The notes: generated by a model not told the origin, from the letters alone. Counted from the stretch's first letter, positions 1-12,326 are shown. The stretch is 64,000 nt of DNA from Sthenelais limicola (GCA_942159475.1 OW804097.1:54084986-54148985), one strand, 5' to 3'. Program-made: numbers and translations.

Positions 1-1860
1 TTGCCATGTCTATGTATGATGGCAAACTGCCCTACCCTAAGGGTATTTATCAGGGGTAAGACATGGGTGATAGGTTTTAGACCAAAACACGGTTCGCAAT
101 TGTTTAAATATATGATTATTTATTTGATGTTTTTTCATAATATAATCAGGGCCTAACTCAAAAATTGTTGTGTTCAATAAGTTAGCTTCTAATGTCTCCT
201 ACATCGTTGACTTGGTTGTTTTAAGGTATTCTAGAAAATGGAATTTATATGAATTCTTTGGGGAAAAAATAGAACTGTACAGGGATGCCAGTCTTCCATT
301 AATTAATGAATATCCATAATTTCCATGCTTCCAAAAATGTCCAGAATTTCCATTACATTTTCAAATTTTCCTCTCGATTGAACTCCATATTTTTACCATA
401 ATGTAATAATATATATTATTTTTGAGGCAGTTATTTTCATTTTCTTGTCATTTGCAAGACCATACCATGTTAGTTGTATGTCTCTACCCAGCCCATGTAT
501 GGCCCAGGACAGGCAGCATATGTGGCCGCTCCTCCTCACCCTGACCCTCTCAGGAGTGAGGAAGAGCCGCCAGGCCACCTCCATTATTCCCCTGGGTGCT
601 CCGAGGGCTTGTATTCCATGTCTAGTTACTAATGGATATTCAGAGCGCTAGTAACTCCATGAGAAAGTACCGGGGCACCCTTCCCCAGCTACCGGGGCAC
701 CCTTCCCCAGCTGCAGAGAGGGTCCAAAGTGTGACGGGACCAAGCACACTATAATACTATAGGTCTGGACATCAAAGAAGGCCCATGTCGTTCAGAAAAA
801 GATTTCAATACTTCAATCATGATTTTGCTAGTTAAATATGGTGGCGGTACTTAAAACTTTAGAACCAAACATGATTTTAAGGTCTGATATTATATAGATA
901 TTTATAGAACCTATATTTAAAGAAATAGAAATATATCAGTGATTTCTGGAAACAAAATATGTATGGGCCTAACATAGTGTCTAGGGCTATAGGAGGTTTT
1001 GATGCGCCTCACTGAGAACCTAGGGCATTGAGACCACAACAAACATGCCATGGATTGTGTAGCTCACCATTTCTTGGAGCAATTAATTTCATCTATTCTA
1101 CCATTTCTTCTATATGTTCCATCGTCCCAAACCTCTCTGGACGAGGCGCGACCAACCCGCCCTCTATGAGGGTGGAATCCCATATCCGAAATTCCTCCTG
1201 TCGCCCTATAAATCAGCGTCCACTCCCCATATATGAACGACCCCTACTTATGGCCTAACTTTTGTTGTTATCCCATGTAAGTTGCAACCTGTAATTGGCC
1301 TGAGAGAAACTTCACTTAGTTAGCTACCATTTTGTCTGGAAAAACTACTGTGTTCATGGTACAGAAATGCTGTTTTGAAAACATTCATGCATCCTCTACC
1401 TGTTGTCACTCACTCCTGTCATGTTTACATAGCTTCAACCATATAGCCACTGCCACCCTTACATAACACCCATGCTCATGTAGGCTATTTATAGGGCGGG
1501 AGCCTACTCAGCACATTGGTGATGTGTAGGCTTGGTATTTAACACTAAATCAAGTGGATATTGTAGGTAGGAGGGGCAGGGAAAGGTGGGGTGGGTGGGA
1601 CGATCATTTATTTTTAAATATAAAAACAATCTAAAATCGTTCAGATCTGGTGAAATATAACCAATTTCCTTCCCACAAGTAAGTGTCTTGCTGCGGTAAT
1701 TTTCTGGACACTGTCTTCAAAGTGTTCCATTAATTTTCCTCAACCCAACTGGCATCCCTGAGAACATACTGCTGGTCAACTGTAATGACTCGTTCTAATA
1801 TCATATGAATTGGTTCTAGTGTAGAAAACTTAATTTAATTATTAGTCAATTCTTAGACAT
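1..1860. other. Gene-free stretch with a 22-bp tandem duplication
   Basis: I see no supported exon or RNA gene here. A 22-bp unit beginning ACCGGGGCACCCTTCCCCAG is present twice in tandem at 669-712. The GC-rich patch around 490-610 is open on both strands, but neither translation resembles a known family and no splice sites frame it. Confidence 0.5.
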
Positions 1861-1904
1861 TATCATTATATCGTCGCCACAGGTGACAATAATACAAATA
1901 GTAT

Positions 1905-2446
1905 AGTCGAAATAGTCAAAATAATCACTAAAAATACCAATAATTAAACATGAATCAATAGAAATGATAAAAATATATACAGATGAACTCCAAACCATTC
2001 ACCAAGATGGTCATAAGCACATTCGGCACCAGGAAAACACCCACATATCGAAATAGGTAGTAAAATATGCCCAAAATGGCCCCAAATTAATAAAAATCAA
2101 GTGAAATGATAAAAATAAACTGAAATTAAAGGTACAAATGTGTTGCACATTGTTTGCAGGTGTCCATCAGCGGTATCAGAGTTCAAAACTAACTTCAGTA
2201 GGACAATAAACGCCCAAAAACGGCAAACCCCCAGGGGCTCCCGTTAACCATCCACCCACACATAATTAATTGCCTCTTCAATTCTTTGATCGGAGGTGCG
2301 ACGGTCAAACAGGAGGCATGGAGGGTTAATCGGTGGCATGTCACCGTCGCTTCGGTATCCACTCGCACGTCAGTCAAAAAGCGCATGTGACCGATTGACG
2401 GTGACCGCGTGGCTCTGACCGACGTGCAAGTGGATATCGAGCTTTA
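1905..2446 (-). mobile_element. Degenerate end of the GACCGACAATCGGT-module TIR transposon family
   Basis: About 200 bp (1915-2115) is, in reverse complement, a close copy of the interior of the element at 47286-49349 (47750-47950), sharing phrases such as TTGGTGAATRGTTTGRAGTT and ATTGGTATTTTTAGTGATTA. The outer part (2330-2440) has decayed versions of the family modules: GTATCCACTCGCACG, TGACCGATTGACGGTGACC and GACGTGCAAGTGGATATCG, the last resembling the usual end GTGTAAGTGGATAAGCC. The opposite terminus was not found, so this is a truncated or strongly diverged copy. It abuts the pseudogene at 2456-3453. Confidence 0.5.
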
Positions 2447-2455
2447 GTCCTGGAG

Positions 2456-3453
2456 AAACGATTTAAATGAATGAAGTTCAATGCAATGTGGAGCCCACCT
2501 AGACTTATGAATACTTTGTTTTCATATTCAGGGGTCTGCCATTTAGTTTTTATTAAAGGGCAGAACAGCGCCTGATCAACTGTTGATACAGTGTAATCTT
2601 GTCCCAACTGTTCAGACACATACAAGCATCTTTGGATAACTGTATTCAATGTGTTGATTTCATACACTGGTGCTTGAAGGATTGGCATATATCCGACTGT
2701 TTTCATTCCCTACTTTTAACTCCTGCTTTTGTCTCTTTATCAGAAATGCCAAACCCTTTGCTGTGCCATTGTTTGTAATGTCTGGCATGCTTTAAAACAT
2801 GTCCAAGTCCCCATTTTCATATGTAGGGATACCTTTGCCAAGAACTACATTTGTATGTGACAGTTTATCCATGACAGCTGGGGCTTCAAGGGTCTTGTTC
2901 TTTGCTGGTTTGATTTTCTCAAGATTGATACCTTTGCCTGTACCTGATTGCCATGCTGCAATCTGTGTTAAATGACATGTGTCCTTTCCATCAAGTGATG
3001 CATCCAGGATGTCCAGGTTGTCAGAAATGGGTAAACACTCCTTCAACCATTCAACTAGGTTCAGGGGCAGCACAAAACCATCATCATTCATGGACTTCAG
3101 CACATACTCAGCCAGACCAGTGTCAATTTCCTGGAGCTGTCGATAGCTCAAGCAGTATCCCGCTTTGTGAAATAAATTCACCAGCTTCTTTGAACATGTT
3201 GATGGATGTATTAAATGCACTTGCTAACCCAATGTGCTTTGGTGCCCATTTTCTCCCTGATCTGAGCCTCTACATTACAGTCCAGGGTGGATCCAAGGAC
3301 CAAGATAACATCTCCAATGGCCCCTGTGATTTTGGTTGGCAATTTTGCTGTAACAGTTATTATGCTCCTACAACATTTTAAAGAATGGGGCTCTTGAAGT
3401 TTCACTCTACTCACTGGGTTAATAAATTGGTAAGGGAAATTGCCTAATATCAA
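2456..3453 (-). pseudogene. Broken N-terminal/middle part of a large uncharacterised protein family carried by repeats
   Basis: Three minus-strand frames read in order (3453 to 3211, 3220 to 2792, 2706 to about 2456). From memory of translated invertebrate genomes they match a large uncharacterised protein found in many near-identical copies in cnidarians, molluscs and echinoderms. Recognisable stations in order are a region starting SKKLVNLFHKAGYCLSYRQL, an IDTGLAEYVL segment, a DGKDTCHLTQIAAWQ segment (the family usually shows DGKxTxHxTxxxxYQ), then a YVSEQLGQDYTVSTVDQALF-like segment followed by GGLHIALNFI. The frames change between these blocks, so it is not translatable. Function is unknown and no catalytic motif was identified. 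The reading breaks off next to a transposon end near 2446. The element at 49799-53237 carries the complementary C-terminal half of the family. The match is from recall of conserved words, not a search. Confidence 0.6.
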
Positions 3454-3939
3454 TTCAATGTGAACAAATGTTCTTGATATTGATAATGATTCGTAAAAAT
3501 TTATGAATCCTATTTCAAGTTTTACATCAATACCAACAAATTGTGAGGCAGCATTTATTCAAATTCAATGTTGCCTGTCTAGTTCCTCATAGAGAGCCTC
3601 ACACTTCACACCCTGTTACCGCACACATCTAGGAACACAATTTTGTCCTCCAGAATTGGAACCGCCCTACAGTGATTATGTCCTGCCCAGTACTCAGGGA
3701 ATGGTCAAACTGAATCAATTTGTGAAGCTCACCCTCTTAGCCATCTTCTGTTACAAACCTTTCTGAACCACTGAATAGAATATTAGAATATGTTTCCATG
3801 GTTACAAACAAATTAATATAGGAAAGGCATAAACAAGGGGTAAATCTTATGGATAAATTTATATATATCAAAGCATATGCATCATAAGCATGTTTTGGGA
3901 TCATGTTCACATATAAAATATATTGATTTGTGGTAAAAT

Positions 3940-4625
3940 AGTTCATTCTTTGTTCATTTATGGTTGCTATGGTGACTATACTGTCATAGCAACCATGGGA
4001 ATAGTATAGGATGATGTATCTCAATTGGGCCTTTAATGTGAGCTATTAAATGACCATATCAATTAATAAATAACTATTCTAGACCAGATTTGGTGATAAA
4101 TTAGCCATTTTATTGTTTGTTTTGGTTGCCATGGTAACCAGAGTGCCATACCAACTATGAACCCAGTTTAAAATGTTTATTTTTGGTTGTTATGATCAGC
4201 AGATTTTCATAGCAATTGCAGCACTAGTACATAAGGAAGCTTCCCAGTGAGACCTTCAATTTGAGCTATTAAATGACCATTTCAATGAAGAAATAAGGAT
4301 TCTAGACACAACTTGGTCATTTGCTATTTTGTTTACTTTTTGGTTACCATGGTAACCATATTGCTATAACAACCATGGAACTTTGAACATTTGATGCATC
4401 TCAGTTGGGCATTAAATTTTAGTTATCAACTGACCGTAATTGAAGATTCTAGACGTGATTTGGTAATTAGTGATTTTTTTCTCTTTTTTTGGTTGCCATG
4501 GTAACCAAATTGCCAAGGCAACTGCAGAATTAGTGTAATGTGATGCATCTTGGTTAGACCTTTAATTTGAGCTATTACACAATGATATTGATGAATAAAT
4601 AAGGATTTTAGATATGATTCTTTGT
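3940..4625. repeat. Four diverged copies of a repeat unit, each with an X-box-like palindrome
   Basis: Units share the phrases GAGCTATTAAATGACCAT, AAATAAGGATTCTAGA and TTGGTTGCCATGGTAACCA at irregular spacing of about 150-225 bp. The palindromic core is at 3963-3976 (GTTGCTATGGTGAC, degenerate), 4125-4138 (GTTGCCATGGTAAC), 4343-4356 (GTTACCATGGTAAC, perfectly symmetrical) and 4492-4505 (GTTGCCATGGTAAC). The core equals the RFX-factor X-box consensus. No coding frame is seen here. Confidence 0.65.
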
Positions 4626-5186
4626 TTTCCTAATACATAATGGCGGCCATTTTGTTTTTGGGCTTTTAGAAGGGTAAAAACCAATTTTTCAGCTTGGTAA
4701 GATTATTTTTTGAGATCTACACCTAAAAATTGACCTAAAAATGTCTCTTACCAAATTTTACTCTAAAATGCCCCTAGAAAGTTTTAAAGCTCATTTTGAT
4801 CCTAGTCTAGAAGAAAAACTGATTAAAAGTAACAAATTCGGTATCGGTTTTTGCTCTGCATACCACTGCATGAGTGGCCTATAAGTGCCCATTCAAGACA
4901 GGAGGGGTAGTGGGGAACCCCTAGTCATGTACATGCGTGTGCGCAGGGTCTATTCTTATAGTTTGGGTCCAAAGAAGCACAGTATATCAAAATAGGCTTT
5001 ACAATTTCTAATAGGCAATCAAGTTATTAGTCAACAAACAAACATAGGCCTACCCATAAGTTGGGTTTATGCTTCATTTGATTGAGCAATGAATCACCAG
5101 TAGGGACATAGTTATAGACTAGTTAATGACTATGGTCTGACGATTGGCACTTAAAATTCAATCAATAAGTCCAGTACTTACACTAA

Positions 5187-5781
5187 GGGCCTGTTGTATA
5201 AGCTAAGGAGACTAAACTTATTTCTTTGTCAAAACTAAAATAATGAGGAAATATTGATCTTACATCCTCTAACTTACAATTCTATTTAAATAGGGGCATA
5301 TTGGTGGAATTTGTAATGCTACAAAACGACCTGTGATTGCTCATTACTTATGGATATTAATAAAAAATATGTTTACTATATAAAGCCCCTAGATTGAACA
5401 TCATTTAAATATAAAGGTAACAAATATTTCTCTGAACTATTAATTTCTATGAGGTATAACCCCTGAGAAAATACAGTATTTTGTCAGCCATGAGCATGAT
5501 TCTTAATTAAACTGACCATAAGCAAATTACATTAAACTCATACACGTCCAAATGACTCTAAATCAACACTTAAATTCCAAGATATCTAACATTTATTTTA
5601 ACAATCACAACTCTTTTGTACAGTATGCGTAATGCTACTAAACGTCATGTGATTGCTCATATAATCTAACAAAAACTGATGAAAACTATTTTCCCTATCT
5701 AAAGCCCATAAATCAAACACGATTTTAAGAAAAAAAGATATAAATTCAAACAGACAATTCCTTAGCTTGTACAACAGGCCC
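5187..5781. mobile_element. MITE with GGGCCTGTTGTA terminal inverted repeats
   Basis: The left end GGGCCTGTTGTATAAGCTAA reappears inverted at the right end (TTAGCTTGTACAACAGGCCC) with one mismatch over 20 bp. Inside, a phrase resembling AACGTCATGTGATTGCTCAT occurs twice in direct orientation (about 5325 and 5642), followed each time by a block containing CTATMTAAAGCCC. There is no coding capacity. I could not identify a clear target-site duplication. Confidence 0.6.
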
Positions 5782-5879
5782 CTGCTGCAGTACCTTATTG
5801 CCTTATTGGTAATGATGTAATGTACAACGAAAACAACAAACATCTATGTAACATGTGGAACAGTATTCCACAAAACGTC

Positions 5880-6031
5880 ACACTATGCTAATGATGTCAA
5901 CCATGATCATTAGCATATGGTGCGCCCTCATTTCCAACATATGACGTATGCTAACAAGGGAGAAATCCCTGTGAAATCTCTGGTAGAGAAACGATCCAAT
6001 GGACGTCCATTCGGTGCACACCAAATAAATA
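5880..6031. other. Small inverted repeat around ATGCTAATGAT
   Basis: ATGCTAATGAT near 5886 is repeated in inverted form as ATCATTAGCAT near 5908, giving an 11-bp stem. It lies between the MITE and the probable 3' flank of the LINE at 6484-7524. No gene is seen. Confidence 0.4.
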
Positions 6032-6483
6032 ATGCACCACTTCTTTTGTTATTTACATGCTTTTAAAGGGTTCGAGATTCTTAGATATTCTGGGACATGT
6101 TTGGGTTTATCATATACTTGGTGTATTTTTTTTTATTTCAAAATTAAGCCAATTTCATTTAACAGTCATATCAAATACGCGTGTCAACTCTGTCGATGTT
6201 TTGTTGCGTTGCTATCTCAATGTTTATCAAATCTGCTTATTTCATATACCTTAGAAAACATAACAATTCTATATCGAAAAATCATATCAGTCATCGTTAA
6301 CATTATCCTTCACTATCACCTACATATTCTGGCATCACATAATTGTACAATTTTTTGCTTATACCCGTGTTCACAACAAGGCTGTGTTATGATGTTTTAT
6401 CAGAAATTATCGCCTAACCCTGATAAGGGCATTTGCTTCGAAGTAAAAACATGTGAGAGCGATAAAAACAATTCATATTACAG

Positions 6484-7524
6484 TTATATATCCAATATAT
6501 GTTCGTCAATCCCTTCCTCAGCCTTCGACCAGTAGTATTTCAACAATTTTGAGGCAAACTCATCCTTTTCAGTACAATTCCTTATTTCATATGGGAGACT
6601 ATTCCATAGCTTGGGTCCCTTATAAAAGGCACTTCTTCGCATTCTTTCACTCTTAGGGATAAATGTTCGGAATTAGTACCTATATTATCACGTAAATTTA
6701 GCAGATCATCGGTATTACAATATTTCTCCTGTATATTGAACAACATCTTCAATAATGCAACCTCTCTTCTCATTACTAGAGAAAGTATACCACCTTTAAT
6801 AAACAATTCCTTTCTGGTCAGATTTCTACCGAAAGACATTCGGAGAGCTCGAAGCATTACCTTTTGAAGCTTGTTCTGGGCTTTTTTACTGCTCGACATT
6901 ATGCAAGGCCCGCATAGTCCAGAATTGGTAGCGTATATGTTTTACACAATAGCCAAGATATCTTTATTCATATATTTTCTCCGTTATCCAATGCTAGCAA
7001 GCGATCCACAAGCTTTATTATAAGTCAGGCTTGCACAAGGGTTCATTGATAATCTGTCGTCTATAGTAACCCCTAAATAATTAAAGGTTGGCGATCGAAT
7101 AATCATTTTACCACCACACTTGAGAACAATTCTATCTAGTTCAGGCTTTTTTCTATCTAGTTCAGGCTTTTTTCCTTTATAAAACAGTTGGTATTTGGTC
7201 TTATTCACATTTAAATCCAGGCCATTTGTGACACACCATTCATTATATCTAGATATCACACGTTGCCCTTTATGTTGTAATAACTTGGCTTCATATCCTA
7301 CAATCGTGATCACCGCATCATCTGCATAATTATACTATCAATTTTCCTTCAAAATTCATTTTATTTAGGTCATTACAGAAGATATTATAGAGTAATGGCC
7401 CCAAAATACTCCCCTGGGGTACCCCATTCGCTACTACCTGTTTTGTGGAACATAGATGGTCTTGCCTCAAAACCTGTAAGGGATTATTCAGAAAATTCGA
7501 TATAATGTTTACATATGTAAACAA
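6484..7524 (-). pseudogene. 5'-truncated non-LTR retrotransposon (LINE) reverse-transcriptase remnant
   Basis: The minus strand carries the C-terminal half of a LINE polymerase. VPQGSILGPLLYNIF (RT block upstream of the active site, about 7410) is followed after a one-base frame change by YADD, the polymerase catalytic box (about 7316), then NVNKTKYQLF and FNYLGVTIDD (RT thumb-side motifs, 7200-7050). Another frame change leads to the C-terminal block at 6899-6582, and the typical LINE tail motif KLWNSLPYEIRNC is read in a further frame, ending at a stop at 6484. The copy starts abruptly near 7524, as expected for 5' truncation, and has at least three frame changes. It resembles the CR1/Jockey type, but the clade is not certain. 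The plus-strand open frame at 6032-6535 lies opposite its end and 3' flank and is not a gene. Confidence 0.85.
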
Positions 7525-7585
7525 AATGTAAAAAAATGTTACATATTTTAATTTGGAACTTAAATTCTTATATTATGTCATAACT

Positions 7586-7589
7586 TGTA

Positions 7590-7622
<33 letters not shown>
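7586..7622. repeat. (ATCT)n microsatellite
   Basis: About eight consecutive ATCT units just upstream (on the minus strand) of the truncated LINE. Confidence 0.95.
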
Positions 7623-8250
7623 GTAGTATCTACTGACTGTAGGCTATTTTTAAAAAATAACGTTGGATAGTACAGTACAATACATATGCATGATATTGAG
7701 ACCATTTAAACACCATCGAAGGTATTCTTCAGAGATTCCGCCTTCAAAATAGATATGAGATCATCAATAGTAAACATTTCCGATCTTGTCATGTTATGCT
7801 AGACCTCCTATGCTTACTGATAGACATATTGTAACCCAAAGCTATTTTGCTATTAGCAATGTCTTATAATATTTTTATATTCTTTAATACGTCCCTCTTC
7901 TAAATCCAGAACTGGTTCTAAGCCAGTATGATAGTTTATGAAATAATAATATATTTGCAAATATTAGATGACCTTCGTATTAGTCCGTGGTTTAGCTTTC
8001 CACATTTTTTTGTTGCTTCCCAAAGTTCTTGGGGGTGGGGGTGGGAGGGATATCTAGGCCCAGGATTCTCATTGATGGCGGGATTGTAAAACCTATTCTA
8101 TCAATATCGTACGTACCACGGGCACGTAGTTTGTACTCACTTCAGAAGGACTTAAACAATACTATTGTAGTTGTATCATTCTTTCTAAAGGCATCTAACA
8201 TCAAAGGAGATAATTAAGACTCATCATAGACCAGTGACGATTTTACTTAC

Positions 8251-8432
8251 GGCCTTAGTCTTTATGGCAACAAATGCTGACACCCCAGTTGGGATAGCTT
8301 CTCCGAGATCCCGCACAAAGGGTATTTCATCCTGGTGATGTATGAGAATCTTCAGACCAGCAGCATCATGGGGACCGCTCATATATTCATATTGTTCCAC
8401 GTTCAGCTGTAAGTGTAACCCTCGGTCTGCCC
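8251..8432 (-). CDS. DEG/ENaC-family sodium channel, exon with the LNVEQYEYM extracellular block
   Basis: The last exon of this gene visible in the window, 182 bp. It encodes ADRGLHLQLNVEQYEYMSGP and continues through a KILIHHQDE block and an LGEAIPTGVSAFVAIKTKA block. This is the extracellular segment of amiloride-sensitive/acid-sensing channels, which normally reads GLxLxLNVExxEY...GxKILxHxQxExP...LGxAxxPG. The acceptor is AAACAG at 8433-8438 and the donor is GTAAGTAA (minus, 8250-8243). I chose this acceptor over a nearer CTTACAG because only it supplies the GLHLQ residues and keeps phase with the exon at 10593-10717: a single leftover G plus GG gives Gly. The exon ends in phase 0. The remaining cysteine-rich, selectivity-filter and TM2 exons were not found further left and may lie outside the window. 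Confidence 0.88.
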
Positions 8433-9055
8433 CTGTTTATTTGTTATTATTGGTATTTAATGTAATTCATAGCATGCTCTATCCAGTCACATTCACACAT
8501 TCTCGTTTATATGGATTTCAACGTTGGAAAGGAATTTGAAAGTTAGAATATGAAATTAATTTATCTTGCAATAAAATATTAACATAGGTTAAAGTCATAC
8601 TTCGATATCTGAGTGGTAAGCGGTAATTAAACAGAAACAAAAGTATGTACAGTGTATTTAAAGATAATGAAATTATTTGCATAAAATGTTGAATTTTGTA
8701 GAGCTATTGTAAGAGGAGAAATAAAATAGATACCGGAATCTTGAGATCCCGGGATCCGACTGAAGAATTAATTGTCCAAATGATACACATGAGTAAATGT
8801 GTCTGTTGGTGATTGGTTAACATACATTTCTCTATGAACTCTGCTGTTACCTGATCCTCTATAGTAGACTTGCATAATACTGCGATTAATTAATTTCATA
8901 AGGGTAATTAGAGTCATTAAGATTAGTAGTTAATTTAGGTTATTAATTATAATGTGGTTAATCACTATTACGTCCTAATTGCGTAATATGATATAACACT
9001 AGGAGACACATTTCACACATTTCTGCGAAATATGAGATGTTGGGGATACATACAT
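8433..9055. other. Intron sequence, nothing recognised
   Basis: Intron of the DEG/ENaC gene to the left of the MITE. It is AT-rich, and I see no exon, RNA or clear repeat in it. Confidence 0.5.
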
Positions 9056-9059
9056 TTAA

Positions 9060-10158
9060 AGGCAAACGCTACTATTCACTGCCACGCCCCCCTTTTCCAT
9101 ATACCAAATATACGGACATTTTACGTACTATTCCTTTAGCATTGCAGTCTATGCATCATTTTTTCATGTTTTGTAGTTTAAAATAAACAATTAATGGCTA
9201 CTCCTACTGTCCCAAAATTTTCTACACATATAGTATAGGTTATATACTACATATAAAAAGAAAAAAAAACATATGTCATTGCGTTTAATTTTTTTTTATA
9301 GCTGTCTGAAATAGACATGTTTGGGAAACTGAGCTAGCTGTGGGTACCCTCAGTTGTACCCATTTAGTATGCAAGTCTATTGGGAAGTGCTGCATTTTTC
9401 TTTGACAGTTTTGGGAATAAAACAAAAATGAAAACTCCTAATGTCCCAAAATTTTCTACACATATAGTGCAGGTAATATTCTACACATATATAGGGAAAA
9501 AAATGTATGTCATCACGTTGAAAAAATAATTGTAGCTGTTTGAAATAGACATGTTTAGGAAACATAGAACACATTGAAAACAGCAGATTTTTGGGTTGTC
9601 AGCCATGTTTCAAAGCCCCATAATTCAGAAACTAGCACGGGGACCCATTATTTTTTTTCCAGTTTTATGAACACACATACTTTAAGAATCATATACTAAA
9701 GAATCAGAAAAATGACATTTAATTTCGATGAAAGAAAAATAAAATTGTTTTTATAAAATTAGTGAAAAATAGTGGGTTTTTTCGAGTTTTTAATTTAAAA
9801 TTTGCATTACATATTTGTTGTTTTCAGAATGAAAATAGCCATGCATTCTATAAAAAAAGAGGTATAGAACTATTGGGCAAATAATACTCTCTCTAAAACT
9901 GTTAACCTTACTTAAATTGAGTGAATATAAATAGCAAATATGAACTATGCAGTCGAGGTACTCCAAAATGAGCCCCCTTTTGGTCCTCATTGGTTCTTTT
10001 GAGATACCAACTTTTGAAGCACTCTAATTCAAAATTGAGCACGGTGACCCATTGATTTTTTTCCATCTTTATGACCAGAAACACTTCAAGAATCAAATTT
10101 CAAAGTTTCAGAAAAATGACATTTATTTTCATTTTCCACTAGATAGTAGCGTTTGCCT
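9060..10158. mobile_element. TTAA-flanked MITE with 16-bp perfect TIRs
   Basis: The element begins AGGCAAACGCTACTAT and ends with the exact inverse, ATAGTAGCGTTTGCCT. It is flanked on both sides by TTAA (9056-9059 and 10159-10162), the duplication left by piggyBac- and Kolobok-type transposases. Inside, a block with CCCAAAATTTTCTACACATA is repeated about 233 bp apart (9210 and 9443), and a block with TCAGAAAAATGACATTTA(A/T)TTTC is repeated about 400 bp apart. There is no transposase frame. It lies in the intron between the exons at 8251-8432 and 10593-10717. Confidence 0.85.
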
Positions 10159-10592
10159 TTAAGATATGAGTACTTTGATGATACTTTGAGTACTTTGGCC
10201 CTGTCAAACATGGGAACGGATCCCATTATAAATGTTAAAAATCTCATTTGCCTACATGTTTTGTTAATTTCGCGGTAATCGATATCTTTGTGGCAGGAGA
10301 TGTCATTTAATTATTTGATGTGGACAACAGGCGATGTGGAATACAATTAACAACTGAAAATATATGAAAAAAGACCACGTGCCATATACCCGAGTCTGTG
10401 TGCCGTAGCACCTATACACGAATTATGAACTAACTCGAAAGAATATTTCCCAGAATACTATCACTTGTAATTTAAACGGTAAAACTAATAATCTATATCT
10501 TATTTGTCCCATGTTATTGTACAGAATGCTATAATGTGACAAAAGTATATATTTATAATGTGTTGGAATGCCTTTTGAAGACTATCACTAAC

Positions 10593-10717
10593 CTGTGTGA
10601 GAAACGGTGAGGATATCTTTGGATCTATTGCCGCCATTAAATGTCAAACATGATCCATGGTTTGTCATGATGGACGTAAGATCGTCCTCTTCGCATTCCT
10701 CGTTATTCCATCTACAG
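10593..10717 (-). CDS. DEG/ENaC-family sodium channel, extracellular exon with CRWNNEEC...GSCLTFN
   Basis: A 125-bp exon encoding SCRWNNEECEEDDLTSIMTN followed by HGSCLTFNGGNRSKDILTVSHTG. The CxWxxxxC...GxCxTFNxG pattern is a hallmark of the finger/knuckle region in acid-sensing and epithelial sodium channels. The acceptor is TTTTGTATAG and the donor is GTTAGTG (minus strand). The exon starts one base into a codon completed from the AG at the end of the previous exon (Ser) and leaves one base for the next. Both junctions are phase-compatible, which strongly supports a real spliced gene rather than a chance frame. Confidence 0.88.
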
Positions 10718-11363
10718 CTATACAAAATCAATGGTGTTATATTACCTAATAAAAACTTAAACATCAATACAATGCCGTGTATATCTGCCATACATGTTCG
10801 AAAATGTCTGGTATATATGAACATGATGGAGCTTTTTAAAAATCTAGAAGTGACAGAATTACCCAGATGTAACTTTGCTCATTAACCTAAATAAAACGAT
10901 TAAAAAAATAGATTAAATAGATGGTTGGATAATAATTTTACGGCGTAAACTTGGCTTTCACACAAGCGTTCCGTAAAGTATATGCATGGCCAGAATCAAT
11001 TTAGAAATGTGGTACATGAAGAGATCTACTCACGTTAGGTCTCAAGGATATTTATGGAATAAAGTAGCATGACAATTTTACACTTAAAATATTTATAAAT
11101 ATACATTTGATACTTAGTGAATTGAGCTATAATATTATAAATCCTACGAAGAAGGTTCTCCCGTCGAACCGAAGTCAGGAATATATCACCAATGCAAATA
11201 AAAAACAACCTAAAATTACTTCTGGTGATCTTCTTATTGAGGTTAATCCTAAAGCCCTTAATATTATAAATCTATGTATATTTGATACGAAGTGAATTGA
11301 GCTATGTAATATACTTTATGCGAGGTCACATACAAAAACCTTCTGACTATAGGACTTACATAC
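10718..11363. other. Intron sequence, nothing firm recognised
   Basis: Intron of the DEG/ENaC gene. A short direct repeat (AGTGAATTGAGCTAT, about 11117 and 11290) is present. No exon, RNA or mobile element is evident. Confidence 0.5.
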
Positions 11364-11519
11364 CTTATTACGAAGTGTTCCTTTTTGTGACGTAATTCGT
11401 TGTAAAGTTCGTAAAGGACAAGTTCCGAGGCATTAAATTCAGACATATTGAAGCTCCCCTTCTTACTGAACATCGCGTTCAAAGTATCATAATATCCCCG
11501 ACGATAAGCTACCGACAAT
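11364..11519 (-). CDS. DEG/ENaC-family sodium channel, first post-TM1 extracellular exon
   Basis: A 156-bp exon encoding LSVAYRRGYYDTLNAMFSKK and continuing through NMSEFNASELVLYELYNELR to HFVIR/S. This part of the channel ectodomain diverges rapidly, so the call rests mainly on position and phase. The acceptor CTCTATAG and donor GTATGTAAGT are both strong. Its first base completes the Arg begun at the end of the TM1 exon (13928-14095), and its last two bases are completed by the exon at 10593-10717. NMS and NAS are possible N-glycosylation sites, as expected for an extracellular segment. Confidence 0.82.
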
Positions 11520-11751
11520 CTATAGAGGAAACACTCATGTCAAATTAAGAAACATGACACCCCAATCAAAGGATTTCATCCAGTATAATTATTAAAGATA
11601 TAAGCTACTAATGATTTGGTGAAAAATAGTTCACACCATTGCACTCATATTTCTATGACATATATGTATTTTCAGTATGTAGTATGCAGAATTAAATTGA
11701 GCCTTCAAACATATAGGCCTAGCTACTTGATATGTTCCAATCTATCAGTTT

Positions 11752-11770
11752 GGTCATATATATATACATG

Positions 11771-11806
<36 letters not shown>

Positions 11807-11816
11807 ATATCATATA
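11752..11816. repeat. (TA)n-rich microsatellite
   Basis: Alternating TA runs interrupted by ACATG and TTTA, inside the DEG/ENaC intron. Confidence 0.9.
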
Positions 11817-12326
11817 CATGACAGATTTCCATTGAGATCAGTGAGAAGGGGATACACGTCGCATCCCCTCTTTAAGTTTAACATACATTTAAGACCCTAT
11901 ATTATGAAGACATAAGGAGATCCTTAACAAATGTTTACTTTTTAACTATATCATTATACCAGTTATTTGGGTCATCTGCAGTACTTCCGCGTGACCGTTG
12001 AGAGCGGAGGTTCGTTTCTCAGTAGATTTAGGCCTATATGAAGGATAACAAATTTCGGCAAGGTGTCCTTGCAAAAATATTTTCTAGAAATGTACTGCAG
12101 GTTGTGGCCATTGCAAGGTGACTGTAAACAGTTCATGTGAAGATGGCAGATGCCTTTATATGCGGTATAGGGAAATAAATTTCCCTGCTTATGCTCTTTA
12201 TTTCAGGTGCCACAGTAATAATTATAGCTATCAAAATGTTTTGTTGGACGAACCTTTGCTCTCGATGGTCACAGAACTGCTTCAGACGACCCCACTAATA
12301 CGGATATATGGGTCCCCTTTTTATGC

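Noticed and set aside
6032..6535. 167-codon plus-strand open frame
   Set aside because: Its end is antisense to the C-terminus of the LINE on the minus strand (6484-7524) and the rest is opposite that LINE's 3' flank. The composition (many Cys, Tyr, Ile) is typical of AT-rich noise.
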